A stretch of DNA of 64,000 nucleotides from Edaphobacter aggregans DSM 19364 (GTDB lineage Bacteria; Acidobacteriota; Terriglobia; Terriglobales; Acidobacteriaceae), in contig NZ_JQKI01000025.1 in the NCBI RefSeq assembly GCF_000745965.1, positions 1-64,000 of the forward strand, in the 5' to 3' direction. Below are positions 16,419 through 26,196 of the stretch, in pieces; the first letter of the stretch is position 1, and every line of letters begins with the position of its first letter. The position numbers and the translations under genes are program-made. Below the pieces are notes generated by a model. That model did not search any database. It was not told where the DNA came from and was given only the letters and a program-made list of their open reading frames with translations.

Positions 16419-18730
16419 GTCTCCGACAGCACCTTCATCTGCGCCGTCCGCGCTCCCGGCAGCGGAAGACCATGCGGAACCTCAACCTCAACTGGCGCCA
16501 GCGAAAAGGCAACGGAGCTTCCGTCCTTGGCAACGCGCGCCCCCTCTCGTGACCCCACCAATCGCACCGGCTCTCCGCCCGTAGTCTTTACCTTGACTAC
16601 CAGATCTCTCCCCTCGCGTGCATACGCCAGCGAACACACCGAATCCCCCACACGCAGCCTCTCTACCTCGGCACGGTCCCACGTAGCCGGCAGATGCGGA
16701 TCGAGCCGCACCGTGTGCGCAAGAGCATCCACATCGATCCCGAACATCCCCCGCAGCGCAGGCGTCACCACCATCGCCGACGACCACAGCTGATGGCTCG
16801 TGCTTCGCCCGAACGGCGCAAAGTAATCCCCCGAAAGCAGTTCCGTCACTGCGCCCAGGTCCTGCGCCGTCGTCTGATCCGCGTTCTGCATCAGGTGTGC
16901 ATAGCCTGACAGCGCCCGCCCCGCGCGGTACTCCGCCAACGACATCCATCCCGTAAACAGCGGCCACACCGAACCCTGGTGATAGCTGATCGGGTCGTAC
17001 AGCGGATCGCTCGCCGCCACATCGCGCAGCCCCCAGTCGGTCGAAAAATCATGCGAGGCCCATCGCGTAAAGCTCGCGCCGGCATGCGCAAGTCCGCCAT
17101 CGGCGCCGTCCCACCACGCAATCACCGGATACACCGTCGCCGTCCGGTCCATAGCACTGGCGTTCTTGCTGAACGCATACGCATCGCGCGAAGCATCGTA
17201 GTACTCCGCCTCAATCGTCTTCGCCACGGCATCAGCCCGCTTCGCCGCAGCATCCGCCGTCGCCGCATCTCCCAGCATCTGCGCCAGCTTCGCCATCGCA
17301 CGCGAGGCCTGCTGATCCAGCAGCGCCAGATAGATCTCCTGCCCCGGCATCCCCGGAGGCCAGCTCTCCACCCATCCCGTTCCCTGCGAGTTGTCATAGA
17401 TGCCATCGCCGTCCGCGTCATGCGTCGTCTCAAACCGCCATGCCTTCTCCACGGCATCACGATGCTTCCGCAGAAACTCCACATCGCCGCTCGCGCGCAC
17501 ATAGTCCAGCATCGCCGTCAGAAACAGCGGCGTCGCATCGGCCGCTGCATACATATAAGGCAGGCTCTTCCAATCCACAAACCCTGCCGTCTGCGAGTAT
17601 TCGTGCATCATCTTGCCATCGTCGCGCTGCCGTGCGATCAAAAACTCAAGCTCCTGCCGCGACAGCGCAAAGTCGCCAAAGCCATTCACGGCATACAACG
17701 TGTACAGCGCGTCGCGCCCGAAGAACCACCCGAAGCCCGGCCGCGCCGAATCCCCCGACGCATAATACCCAGCCACCAACCCAACCTCGCCCGTCGGTAG
17801 AGCCTTCGCCCGCAACTGCTCAATCGAGATCGCCGCCCACGAAAACGCTTCATTGAAGCCAGCATCCGGCGTGTGAATCGCCGTCAGTTCCTTCTCCATC
17901 CGCGCATAGGCCTCTCCATGAGACCCATAGATCCTCCCCAGCGACGCGCCCAGCCGATCGATCTTCGCCTCCAGCGCCGCATTCGACGCTGTCCCCGCAT
18001 CTCTCCCCACCGCCACCAACAGAGGAAAGTAACGGTCCCCATCGCGCTTCGGCTCATAGTGCAGCTTCAACTCCAGCGGATGAAACTGCGGCCTCTCCTG
18101 ATACGGAGCCATGATTCCCGGCTGAGCTCCCGGCATCGCTACAGCTCCGGCCAGATTCGGAAAGTCCGTGTGCAACGCATAGAACCCGCCCGCACCGCGC
18201 TTCACCCACTCCACCGACGGCGTGCCCGAACCGGGCTGCGGCCACATCGGCCTCATCTCCGGCGTAAACCGAAAGGTCAGCTCCATCGGCCGCACAGCAT
18301 CCACCTGAAACAGCACCACCGCTCCCGTCCCGTCATCGGTTTCATTCGGCGCAAACATAATCTGCCGCAGCGTAAACGCAATGTGCGAGTAGGTAATCTC
18401 CGTGCGATCCGGAGAGACCTCGATCTCCGCCGCATGCGCGTTCACGTCGATCGGAACAGCGTACCCCTCCACCTCCGCCTCGATGCGAAGATTGCTCAGC
18501 AGCTTCACCGGCAGCACCCACGCCTCGAAGACTCCCTCCTGCCGCCCGACGATCACGCTCTGCGTTCCGGCCACAGTAAACGGGGTTCCCGCCTCCACAT
18601 GTCTGCGAATCGTCAAGCCATCTTCACGCAGCGCAAACCGTTCTGCACCCCTCGATGCCGTCTGCCCCACCGCAATTCCGCACAGCATCAGTGCTCCCGC
18701 CCAAAGCGCTCCCGTCCAAGCCAGCCGCAT
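16226..18730 (-). CDS. Exported glycogen-debranching-type glycosidase (six-hairpin fold)
   Basis: The start ATG at 18730 is preceded by GGAGGAGCG. A signal peptide (LAWTGALWAGALMLCGIAVG) is followed by an N-terminal beta-sandwich. An (alpha/alpha)6 region then shows WFFGRDALYTLYAVNGFGD, FLIARQRDDGKMMHEYSQTA and YHQGSVWPLFTGWMSLAEYR, as in amylo-alpha-1,6-glucosidase (GDE_C) and related family enzymes. About 834 residues. It likely trims branched alpha-glucans or other oligosaccharides outside the cytoplasm, fitting the GH13/trehalase neighbours. Its 3' end is convergent with and overlaps trehalase by 193 bp. The exact substrate is unknown. Confidence 0.8.
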   Translation of the reverse strand: MRLAWTGALWAGALMLCGIAVGQTASRGAERFALREDGLTIRRHVEAGTPFTVAGTQSVIVGRQEGVFEAWVLPVKLLSNLRIEAEVEGYAVPIDVNAHAAEIEVSPDRTEITYSHIAFTLRQIMFAPNETDDGTGAVVLFQVDAVRPMELTFRFTPEMRPMWPQPGSGTPSVEWVKRGAGGFYALHTDFPNLAGAVAMPGAQPGIMAPYQERPQFHPLELKLHYEPKRDGDRYFPLLVAVGRDAGTASNAALEAKIDRLGASLGRIYGSHGEAYARMEKELTAIHTPDAGFNEAFSWAAISIEQLRAKALPTGEVGLVAGYYASGDSARPGFGWFFGRDALYTLYAVNGFGDFALSRQELEFLIARQRDDGKMMHEYSQTAGFVDWKSLPYMYAAADATPLFLTAMLDYVRASGDVEFLRKHRDAVEKAWRFETTHDADGDGIYDNSQGTGWVESWPPGMPGQEIYLALLDQQASRAMAKLAQMLGDAATADAAAKRADAVAKTIEAEYYDASRDAYAFSKNASAMDRTATVYPVIAWWDGADGGLAHAGASFTRWASHDFSTDWGLRDVAASDPLYDPISYHQGSVWPLFTGWMSLAEYRAGRALSGYAHLMQNADQTTAQDLGAVTELLSGDYFAPFGRSTSHQLWSSAMVVTPALRGMFGIDVDALAHTVRLDPHLPATWDRAEVERLRVGDSVCSLAYAREGRDLVVKVKTTGGEPVRLVGSREGARVAKDGSSVAFSLAPVEVEVPHGLPLPGARTAQMKVLSETQNAGSLRLELEAAGGTEVELRVRRNGAKPTVRVEGGTMIADDRVRVSFPAGEGYRQQVLILSW

Positions 18731-18817
18731 CGCTCCTCCATCCAAAGATTCACCAGTCTACCGTTGCATCATCGCAAGCGTTGCGGCAGCGCGACCGCGC
18801 AGGTACGATGGCAGCGC

Positions 18818-19357
18818 ATGCTCCGTCACGTCTTCGCCGCCGCTCTCCTCACCACCCTCGCCATCACTCCGCTCCGCTCCGTCGCGCAGGCGCCCGCCGA
18901 CTCCGCGCCAAAGCTTCTCAACGCCACCGAAGCCGGCGCCATCCTCCCGCCCTCCGTCTTCTTCCGCGGTCAGAGCGCCACCATCCAGGCGCGTAACTCC
19001 GGCGGCGTCCAGTTCTCCAAAGACGCTCTCCTCCTCGCCGCCCTCGTCGACACCTCCGGCTACTCCAGCGCCGTGCAGCAAAAGTACCAGGCCTACCTCA
19101 TCACCGAATCCGCCATCGACATCGGCGACCACCGCCTCGCTCCCGGAGCCTATGGCTTCGGCTTCATCGCCAACGACCAGTTCATCGTGATGGACATCGG
19201 CGGCCACGATCTCTTCACCAGGAAGTCCACTCACGATGCCAACCTCCGCCGCCCCATGCCGCTACAGGTCCTTCCCGCACCCTCCGGACACTCCTGGCGT
19301 CTCTACGCCGGCCGCAGCTTCGTCGAGTTTGCCCTCGCACCCTCTGCTGCGCGATAG
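18818..19357 (+). CDS. Exported protein of unknown function, 179 residues
   Basis: The ATG at 18818 gives a signal peptide (MLRHVFAAALLTTLAITPLRSVAQA). The mature part reads as a compact beta-rich domain (PPSVFFRGQSATIQARNSGG, QAYLITESAIDIGDHRLAPG, AYGFGFIANDQFIVMDIGG) that I cannot place in a named family. It ends 7 bp before the next gene's start, so it is cotranscribed with the TPR protein. A much longer open frame extends upstream but is only antisense to the glycosidase. Confidence 0.75.
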   Translation: MLRHVFAAALLTTLAITPLRSVAQAPADSAPKLLNATEAGAILPPSVFFRGQSATIQARNSGGVQFSKDALLLAALVDTSGYSSAVQQKYQAYLITESAIDIGDHRLAPGAYGFGFIANDQFIVMDIGGHDLFTRKSTHDANLRRPMPLQVLPAPSGHSWRLYAGRSFVEFALAPSAAR

Positions 19358-19364
19358 TCTCTCC

Positions 19365-21146
19365 ATGCACCGCGGCCCCTTACGCACAACGCTGCTGCTT
19401 GTCACACTCACAACGCTCGTCCACGCCCAGAGCAAATCCGCTCCACGCCCCACAACCGAGACCGTCAAAGCCGCCGACGCTGCCTTTCGCGCCGGGACCG
19501 AAGCCTATCAACGCAACGATCTCCCCACTGCCCACGCGCAGTTCGCCCGCGTCGTCCAGCTAGCACCGAAGATCGCCGCCGGCCACACCGCCTTCGGAAC
19601 CGTGCTCCTCGCCGAGAACAATCCAAAGGCAGCAGCAGCCGAACTCGAACTCGCCCACAAGCTCGACCCCGCCGACGCCAACGCCACCCTCAACCTCGCC
19701 CTCGCCTACACGCAGCTTCGCGACTTCACCCGCGCGATCCCGCTCTTCCAGCTCGCCGACTCAGCCCACCTCGCCCTCTCTCCCGACCAGATCATCGCCT
19801 ACGCCACCGCACTCGCAGCAACCTCTCAGCCCGCCGCCGCGCAGGCCCGCATCGAACAGGCCCTCGCATCCTCACCCAACAGCGCTCCCCTTCACGACGC
19901 CCTCGGCACCCTCCTCGCGCAGCGCGAACAGTACTCCGAAGCCTCCGCGCACTTCCAGCAAGCCATCTCCCTCGATCCCACGCTCGCCCCCGCACACTAT
20001 CACCTCGGCTCCGCATCGCTCGCCCAGCACGATCCTGCCGCCGCCGTCACCTCACTCACCGAAGCCACACGTCTCGCCCCCAACAACCTCGACTACACCC
20101 TCCAGTTCGGCCGCGCCCTCCGCGCCGCAAATCAGGACGCCGAAGCCCTCGCCACGTTCCGTCGCGCCCTCCAGCTCGCCCCCTCCTCCATCGACGCCAA
20201 ATACGAATTAGCCCTCACCCTACAGGCCAGCGGCAATCCACGCGAAGCACTCCCCTACTTCGAGCAGGCGGCCGCCGCGCATCCCGAGGACGCCGCCACC
20301 CTCACCAACTACGCCCTCGCCCTCGTCCAGCTCGGCGACGCCAAACGAGCCATCCCTCTCTACCAGCGCGCTCTCGCCATCACTCCAAACAACCCCACCC
20401 TCCGCGAAGACCTCGGCGTCGCCTACCTCCAGCAGGCCGACCTCGACCACGCCATCGAGCACTTCCACGCCGGCCTCGCCGCCGACCCCAACGACCCCCA
20501 ACTCCACTACGATCTCGGTCTCGCCTTCAAGCTCAAGGACGACGTCAACGCCGCCATCACCGAGTTCGAGCAGGCCGCCAAGCTAGACCCCAACCTCCCC
20601 GACCCGCCCTACACCCTCGGCATCCTCTACATGCAGCTCGCCCGCTTCCCCGAGGCGCAAGCCGAGCTCGAGCGCGCAACCACGCTCCGCCCCGACCACG
20701 GCGACGCCTGGGCCATGCTCGGCAACGTCTACAAGCAGAACGACCAGCCCGACAAAGCCATCGCCGCCCTGCGTCGCGCCATCCAGCTGATGCCCGCGCA
20801 GCCCAGCCCGCACATAACCCTCGCCTCCATCCTCGTCCGCCAGGGCGACACCGCAGGCGCCGCCGCCGAGCGCAAGATCGCCGCCGACCTCAGCCGCGTC
20901 GCCGTCAGCCGCCAGCGCGCCAGCTTCTCCCTCGACAGCGGCCGAGCCCTCCTCCAGCGAGGCCAAGTCGCCGAAGCCATCACCCAACTCCAGGCCGCCG
21001 TCGCCGCCGACCCCACCTACGCCGAAGCCCACGCCGCTCTCGCCGACGCCTACACCCGACAAGGCCGTACCGCCGACGCCGCCCTCGAACGCCAGCAGGC
21101 CCAGAAGCTCACCGCCCAACAAACGCCGAACACGCCCCACCCTTAA
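19365..21146 (+). CDS. Exported protein made of many tetratricopeptide repeats
   Basis: From the ATG at 19365 the product is 593 residues with a short signal peptide (MHRGPLRTTLLLVTLTTLVHAQ). Nearly all the rest is about fourteen 34-residue TPR units, for example PLHDALGTLLAQREQYSEASAHFQ and HYDLGLAFKLKDDVNAAITEFE. Such long TPR solenoids bind partner proteins or peptides. It is immediately followed by two FG-GAP/ASPIC proteins on the same strand, a combination common in Acidobacteriota, with TPR and CRTAC1-type proteins side by side; their joint role is unknown. Confidence 0.87.
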   Translation: MHRGPLRTTLLLVTLTTLVHAQSKSAPRPTTETVKAADAAFRAGTEAYQRNDLPTAHAQFARVVQLAPKIAAGHTAFGTVLLAENNPKAAAAELELAHKLDPADANATLNLALAYTQLRDFTRAIPLFQLADSAHLALSPDQIIAYATALAATSQPAAAQARIEQALASSPNSAPLHDALGTLLAQREQYSEASAHFQQAISLDPTLAPAHYHLGSASLAQHDPAAAVTSLTEATRLAPNNLDYTLQFGRALRAANQDAEALATFRRALQLAPSSIDAKYELALTLQASGNPREALPYFEQAAAAHPEDAATLTNYALALVQLGDAKRAIPLYQRALAITPNNPTLREDLGVAYLQQADLDHAIEHFHAGLAADPNDPQLHYDLGLAFKLKDDVNAAITEFEQAAKLDPNLPDPPYTLGILYMQLARFPEAQAELERATTLRPDHGDAWAMLGNVYKQNDQPDKAIAALRRAIQLMPAQPSPHITLASILVRQGDTAGAAAERKIAADLSRVAVSRQRASFSLDSGRALLQRGQVAEAITQLQAAVAADPTYAEAHAALADAYTRQGRTADAALERQQAQKLTAQQTPNTPHP

Positions 21147-21153
21147 AGACCTA

Positions 21154-21207
21154 TCATTTCGACCGAAGCGCGCAGCGCAGAGCGGGGAAACCTGCTTTTC
21201 TACCGAG
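21154..21207. repeat. Dispersed intergenic repeat, copy A
   Basis: It begins TCATTTCGACCGAAGCG, continues with a CAGCGCAGAG-type core and ends CCTGCTTTTCTACCGAG. The same head and tail occur at 23188 and, diverged, at 31142 and 36405. It fills the gap between the TPR gene and the first FG-GAP gene. Confidence 0.7.
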
Positions 21208-21297
21208 ACATTGCGACGAGGTCGACCCTTCTCTATACTTCACCCCACCGCAGTCCTGCGCCTCCGGCCTGCGCGCAAAACATAGGGAGAGCTCACG

Positions 21298-23166
<1,869 letters not shown>

Positions 23167-23187
23167 TCTCGTGCCATTACCGACGTG

Positions 23188-23242
23188 TCATCTCGACCGA
23201 AGTCGGCAAAGCCGACGCAGTGGAGAGACCCGCTTCTCTACC
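23188..23242. repeat. Dispersed intergenic repeat, copy B
   Basis: TCATCTCGACCGAAGTCGG, then an inner hairpin GTCGGC-AAA-GCCGAC, GTGGAGAGACC and CGCTTCTCTACC. It matches copy A in head and tail and lies between the two FG-GAP genes. Confidence 0.7.
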
Positions 23243-23267
23243 ACCGCCGCTCGCCCCTCCCAAGACG

Positions 23268-23354
23268 TCATCTCGACCGGACCCCGAGCGAGCCGGGTGC
23301 CCCATCTTCGCCGCGTAGCAGCTAAGGTGGGCAATCGCGCGAAAGCGCGATCCA
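23268..23354. repeat. Second dispersed repeat type with terminal hairpin
   Basis: It starts with the same TCATCTCGACCG head but continues CGAGCGAGCCGGGTGCCCC and ends in a hairpin ATCGCGC-GAAA-GCGCGAT (23332-23349). It overlaps the possible GTG start region of the second FG-GAP gene, which makes that start uncertain. Confidence 0.55.
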
Positions 23355-23362
23355 TCCTCCCA

Positions 23363-25072
23363 ATGCTTCTCGCGCTCACCATCCACCTCCAGGCCCAGCA
23401 ACCCTACCCGCCCACCCCCAACCACCCCGCCCCCGCCTGGTTCGTCGACGTCGCCCCCAGAGCCGGCCTCACCGCCCGCAACGTCAACGGCAGCCCCGAC
23501 GCCAAGCACTACATCATCGAATCCACCGGCTCCGGCGTCGCCATCCTCGACTACGACCGAGACGGCTTCCCCGACATCTTCCTCGTCAACGGAAACACTC
23601 TCGAGCCATCCAAAGAAAAACCCACCAGCCACCTCCTCCACAACAACCACGACGGCACCTTCACCGACGTCACCGTCAAGGCCGGCCTCGCCCTCACCGC
23701 CTGGGGCCAGGGAGCCTGCGTCGGAGACTACGACAACGACGGCTACGACGACCTCTACGTCACCGCCTACGGCAAGAACCATCTCTTCCACAACCAGGGC
23801 AACGGCACCTTCAAGGACGTCTCCGAGCAATCCGGAACCGCTGGCACCGGCAAAGAATGGGGCACCGGCTGCGCCTTCGTCGACTACGACCGCGACGGAC
23901 GCCTCGACCTCGTCGTCGCCAACTACGTCCACTTCGACCTCGCCTCCACCCCCAAACCCGGCGCCGGCCCCGGCTGCATGTGGAAGGGCGTCGCCGTGAT
24001 GTGCGGACCGCGCGGCCTCCCCTGGGCCCCCAACACCCTCTACCACAATCTCGGTAACGGAAAGTTCGAAGACGTCAGCAAGCCCTCCGGCATCGAGCGC
24101 AGCAACGGCCACTACTGCTTCTCCACCACCACCCTCGACTCGAACGAAGACGGCTGGCCCGACATCTACGTCGCTTGCGACTCCACCCCCTCCATCCTCT
24201 ACCGCAACAACCACGACGGCACCTTCACCGACATCGCCGCCGACGCAGGCGCCGCCTACAACGAAGACGGTCGCGAACAGGCCGGCATGGGCTCCACCGC
24301 CGCCGACTACAACGCCGACGGCCACCTCGATCTCTTCAAAACCAACTTCTCCGACGACACTTCCACCCTCTACCGCGCCCAGGGCGACGGCACCTTCACC
24401 GACGAGACCCACCCCGCCGCCCTCGCCATCAACACCGAAGCCCTCGGCTGGGGCACCATGTTCGCCGACGTCGACAACGACGGCTTCCCCGACCTCCTCG
24501 TCGCCAACGGCCACGTCTACCCCGAGGTCGACTCCGCCCGCCTCGGCTCTGCCTTCCGCGAACCCCTCCTCCTCTACTACAACCTAGGCAACGGAAAATT
24601 CCGCGACATCAGCAAGACCTCCGGCCCCGCCTTCGCGGATTCCCGCTCCGGACGCGGCCTCGCCACCGCCGACCTCTTCAACGACGGCCGCATCGAGGCC
24701 GTCATCAACAACCTCTCCGACACTCCCATGCTCCTCGTCAACCTCGCCCGCAGCCAGAACCACTGGCTCACGCTGCGCCTCATCGGCACCGCCTCCAATC
24801 GCTCCGCCATCGGCGCCCGCGTCACCCTCCGCAGCGCCAAGCGCATCTGGGTCGACGAGGTCCGCTCCGGCTCCAGCTACAACTCATCCAGCGACCTCCG
24901 CCTCCACTTCGGCCTCGGCCCCGAGACCCGCCTCGACTCCATCCAGGTCCGCTGGCCCAACGGCTCCGCCGAAGTCTTCGAGCCCCCCGCCGCACCCGAT
25001 CGCATCCTCGAGCTCACCGAAGGAAGAGGCCGCGGAATCAATTCAGAAAATCACCCGAAAGTTCCCCGCTAG
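23363..25072 (+). CDS. Second FG-GAP/ASPIC (CRTAC1-like) protein
   Basis: The ATG at 23363 gives a short hydrophobic leader (MLLALTIHLQAQ). A GTG at 23327 would add VGNRAKARSILP and make a better signal peptide, but it lies in a repeat element. The body parallels the preceding gene: AKHYIIESTGSGVAILDYDRDG, repeated DxDxDG loops (DYDNDGYDDLYV, DYNADGHLDLFK, DVDNDGFPDLLV) and a C-terminal ASPIC domain (AIGARVTL, WVDEVRSGSSYNSSSDLRLH, QVRWPNGSAE). About 569 residues. It is clearly a tandem paralogue of the Tat-type gene but apparently uses Sec rather than Tat. Confidence 0.87.
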   Translation: MLLALTIHLQAQQPYPPTPNHPAPAWFVDVAPRAGLTARNVNGSPDAKHYIIESTGSGVAILDYDRDGFPDIFLVNGNTLEPSKEKPTSHLLHNNHDGTFTDVTVKAGLALTAWGQGACVGDYDNDGYDDLYVTAYGKNHLFHNQGNGTFKDVSEQSGTAGTGKEWGTGCAFVDYDRDGRLDLVVANYVHFDLASTPKPGAGPGCMWKGVAVMCGPRGLPWAPNTLYHNLGNGKFEDVSKPSGIERSNGHYCFSTTTLDSNEDGWPDIYVACDSTPSILYRNNHDGTFTDIAADAGAAYNEDGREQAGMGSTAADYNADGHLDLFKTNFSDDTSTLYRAQGDGTFTDETHPAALAINTEALGWGTMFADVDNDGFPDLLVANGHVYPEVDSARLGSAFREPLLLYYNLGNGKFRDISKTSGPAFADSRSGRGLATADLFNDGRIEAVINNLSDTPMLLVNLARSQNHWLTLRLIGTASNRSAIGARVTLRSAKRIWVDEVRSGSSYNSSSDLRLHFGLGPETRLDSIQVRWPNGSAEVFEPPAAPDRILELTEGRGRGINSENHPKVPR

Positions 25073-25097
25073 GTTCACGACCGGAAACAAAAGCACG

Positions 25098-25107
25098 TAT
25101 ACAATTG
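25098..25107 (+). promoter_or_regulatory. Putative -10 element TATACAATTG upstream of small protein 1
   Basis: The decamer TATACAATTG lies 57 bp before the GTG start. The identical decamer occurs upstream of the second small LRPNFPV protein, so the two genes likely share promoter architecture. A TTCACG 18 bp upstream could serve as a weak -35. Confidence 0.5.
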
Positions 25108-25163
25108 CCGCAGCTTTACCATGGCATCACTCGTTCTCAAGTCACGACAAGGAGAAGCAAATA

Positions 25164-25439
25164 GTGGCAATGAAGAAAGCACCCGCAAAGAAGGCTGCAG
25201 CTAAGAAACCGGCCGCAAAGAAAGCGCCCGCGAAGAAAACCGCCGCAAAACCCAAGGTCAGCAACATTGACCGTCTCGTCGCAGCAGGTGTGATCCACCA
25301 GGACCACGTCAGCGATCACAACGTTCAAGTGATCAACAAGTTCAGTGCCCTCGAGGTCTCGGCTCTGCTCAACCTGCGCAAGAAGATGGGCACCGCCCCC
25401 GAGGGCAAGGATCATCTTCGTCCCAACTTCCCCGTTTAA
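25164..25439 (+). CDS. Small protein with histone-H1-like Lys/Ala arm and LRPNFPV tail
   Basis: The GTG start is 9 bp after GGAG; an ATG two codons later is less well spaced. The 91 residues split in two. Residues 1-33 are AKK/AAKK repeats (KKAPAKKAAAKKPAAKKAP), as in bacterial H1-like DNA-binding tails. Residues 34-91 form a domain NIDRLVAAGVI...EVSALLNLRKKMG ending LRPNFPV. That domain aligns without gaps to the protein at 25913 (28 of 58 residues identical). I recognise no named family. It sits beside a broken copy of a heme-oxygenase-like enzyme gene. Possible roles are a DNA- or RNA-binding regulator or a peptide substrate; neither is shown. Confidence 0.8.
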   Translation: MAMKKAPAKKAAAKKPAAKKAPAKKTAAKPKVSNIDRLVAAGVIHQDHVSDHNVQVINKFSALEVSALLNLRKKMGTAPEGKDHLRPNFPV

Positions 25440-25575
25440 TTGCGGGCTGCTTCACTTCGATTTGTTGTCGTCTCTGCCGGTTCAATCTGGTTCGTCTGGC
25501 CACATCTGCATGCCTCCACATTCAATCGGCAGAGACGATCACCCCTTCTCTCATTCAAGGAGTGTTTCGTCAGAC

Positions 25576-25762
25576 ATGAACCCGTCCCACAGTGACGTCC
25601 TCTGGGCCAAGATCCGCCTCGCGGAAAATCGGCTCCACGCAGCCAGCGACCTCTTCTGGTCCCGCCCCGACCTCCGAGAGCTGCTCCCCATCCCTCGACC
25701 GCTTCCTCGACCTCGCTGACGGCAAAGGCCGTCCCGTCGCGGGAACGGCAACTCCGAAATAA
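25576..25762 (+). pseudogene. Heme-oxygenase-like enzyme gene with internal deletion
   Basis: The first 38 codons (MNPSHSDVLWAKIRLAENRL, HAASDLFWSRPDLRELLP) match the start of the intact enzyme at 26197 almost residue for residue. Directly afterwards, in the +1 frame, comes SLDRFLDLADGKGRPVAG to a TAA at 25762, which resembles that enzyme's C-terminus (ELIDLHTASGRSKLG). About 170 codons of the middle, including the metal-binding residues, are gone. It is a deletion derivative of a duplicated enzyme gene, placed after the first small LRPNFPV protein exactly as the intact copy follows the second. Confidence 0.8.
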
Positions 25763-25806
25763 TCCATAACTTCTTCACTTGTTTGCAATTCAGCCGACGC
25801 AAGCCA

Positions 25807-25816
25807 TATACAATTG
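25807..25816 (+). promoter_or_regulatory. Putative -10 element TATACAATTG upstream of small protein 2
   Basis: Identical decamer to that at 25098. A TTGCAA 18 bp upstream makes a plausible -35. Transcription would start about 90 bp before the GTG of the small protein. Confidence 0.55.
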
Positions 25817-25912
25817 GGCGGACTTCCGATGGCTATATCTGTGTTTGCCGGGCTGGAAAAAGTACGTCCGTTCGGCCATCGGTCGACCTCATCTCAGTCA
25901 AAGGAGAACTAC

Positions 25913-26101
25913 GTGCCAGAGTCCAACCTCGAAAAACTCACTCAAGCCGGCGTCATCAACAAAGCCGACCACACCCAGCACAATCAGGCCGCCATCAACA
26001 GCCTCGACGAAAACGAGGTCACAACCCTCATCAAGCTCCGCGAGAAGTTGGGCGCCGCCCCCGCCGGCAACGACAACCTCCGTCCCAACTTCCCCGTCTA
26101 G
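25913..26101 (+). CDS. Small protein ending in LRPNFPV, paralogue without the Lys/Ala arm
   Basis: GTG is preceded by AAAGGAG six bases upstream, an excellent ribosome site, which fixes a 62-residue product starting VPESNLEKLTQAGVI. It is the bare version of the domain in the protein at 25164: helices around NLEKLTQAGVI, HNQAAINSLDENEV and TTLIKLREKLG, then AAPAGNDNLRPNFPV. The tail is the most conserved part between the paralogues, which argues for a recognition tag rather than a variable core peptide. The intact heme-oxygenase-like enzyme gene begins 95 bp downstream, suggesting substrate and enzyme or regulator and enzyme. Confidence 0.85.
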   Translation: MPESNLEKLTQAGVINKADHTQHNQAAINSLDENEVTTLIKLREKLGAAPAGNDNLRPNFPV

Positions 26102-26196
26102 ACTGCATCCCCATAAGCCGCACCGCGGAGTGAAGCTCCGAAACCCTCCGCGGTGCAGCCGCAGCCCTGTACCACTTATCTGGAGTACTTTCTGCC

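Noticed and set aside
25164..26101. Standard RiPP precursor interpretation of the LRPNFPV proteins
   Set aside because: The tail is conserved rather than variable, and no YcaO, radical SAM, LanM or transporter gene is adjacent. Only a broader peptide-modification idea is kept.
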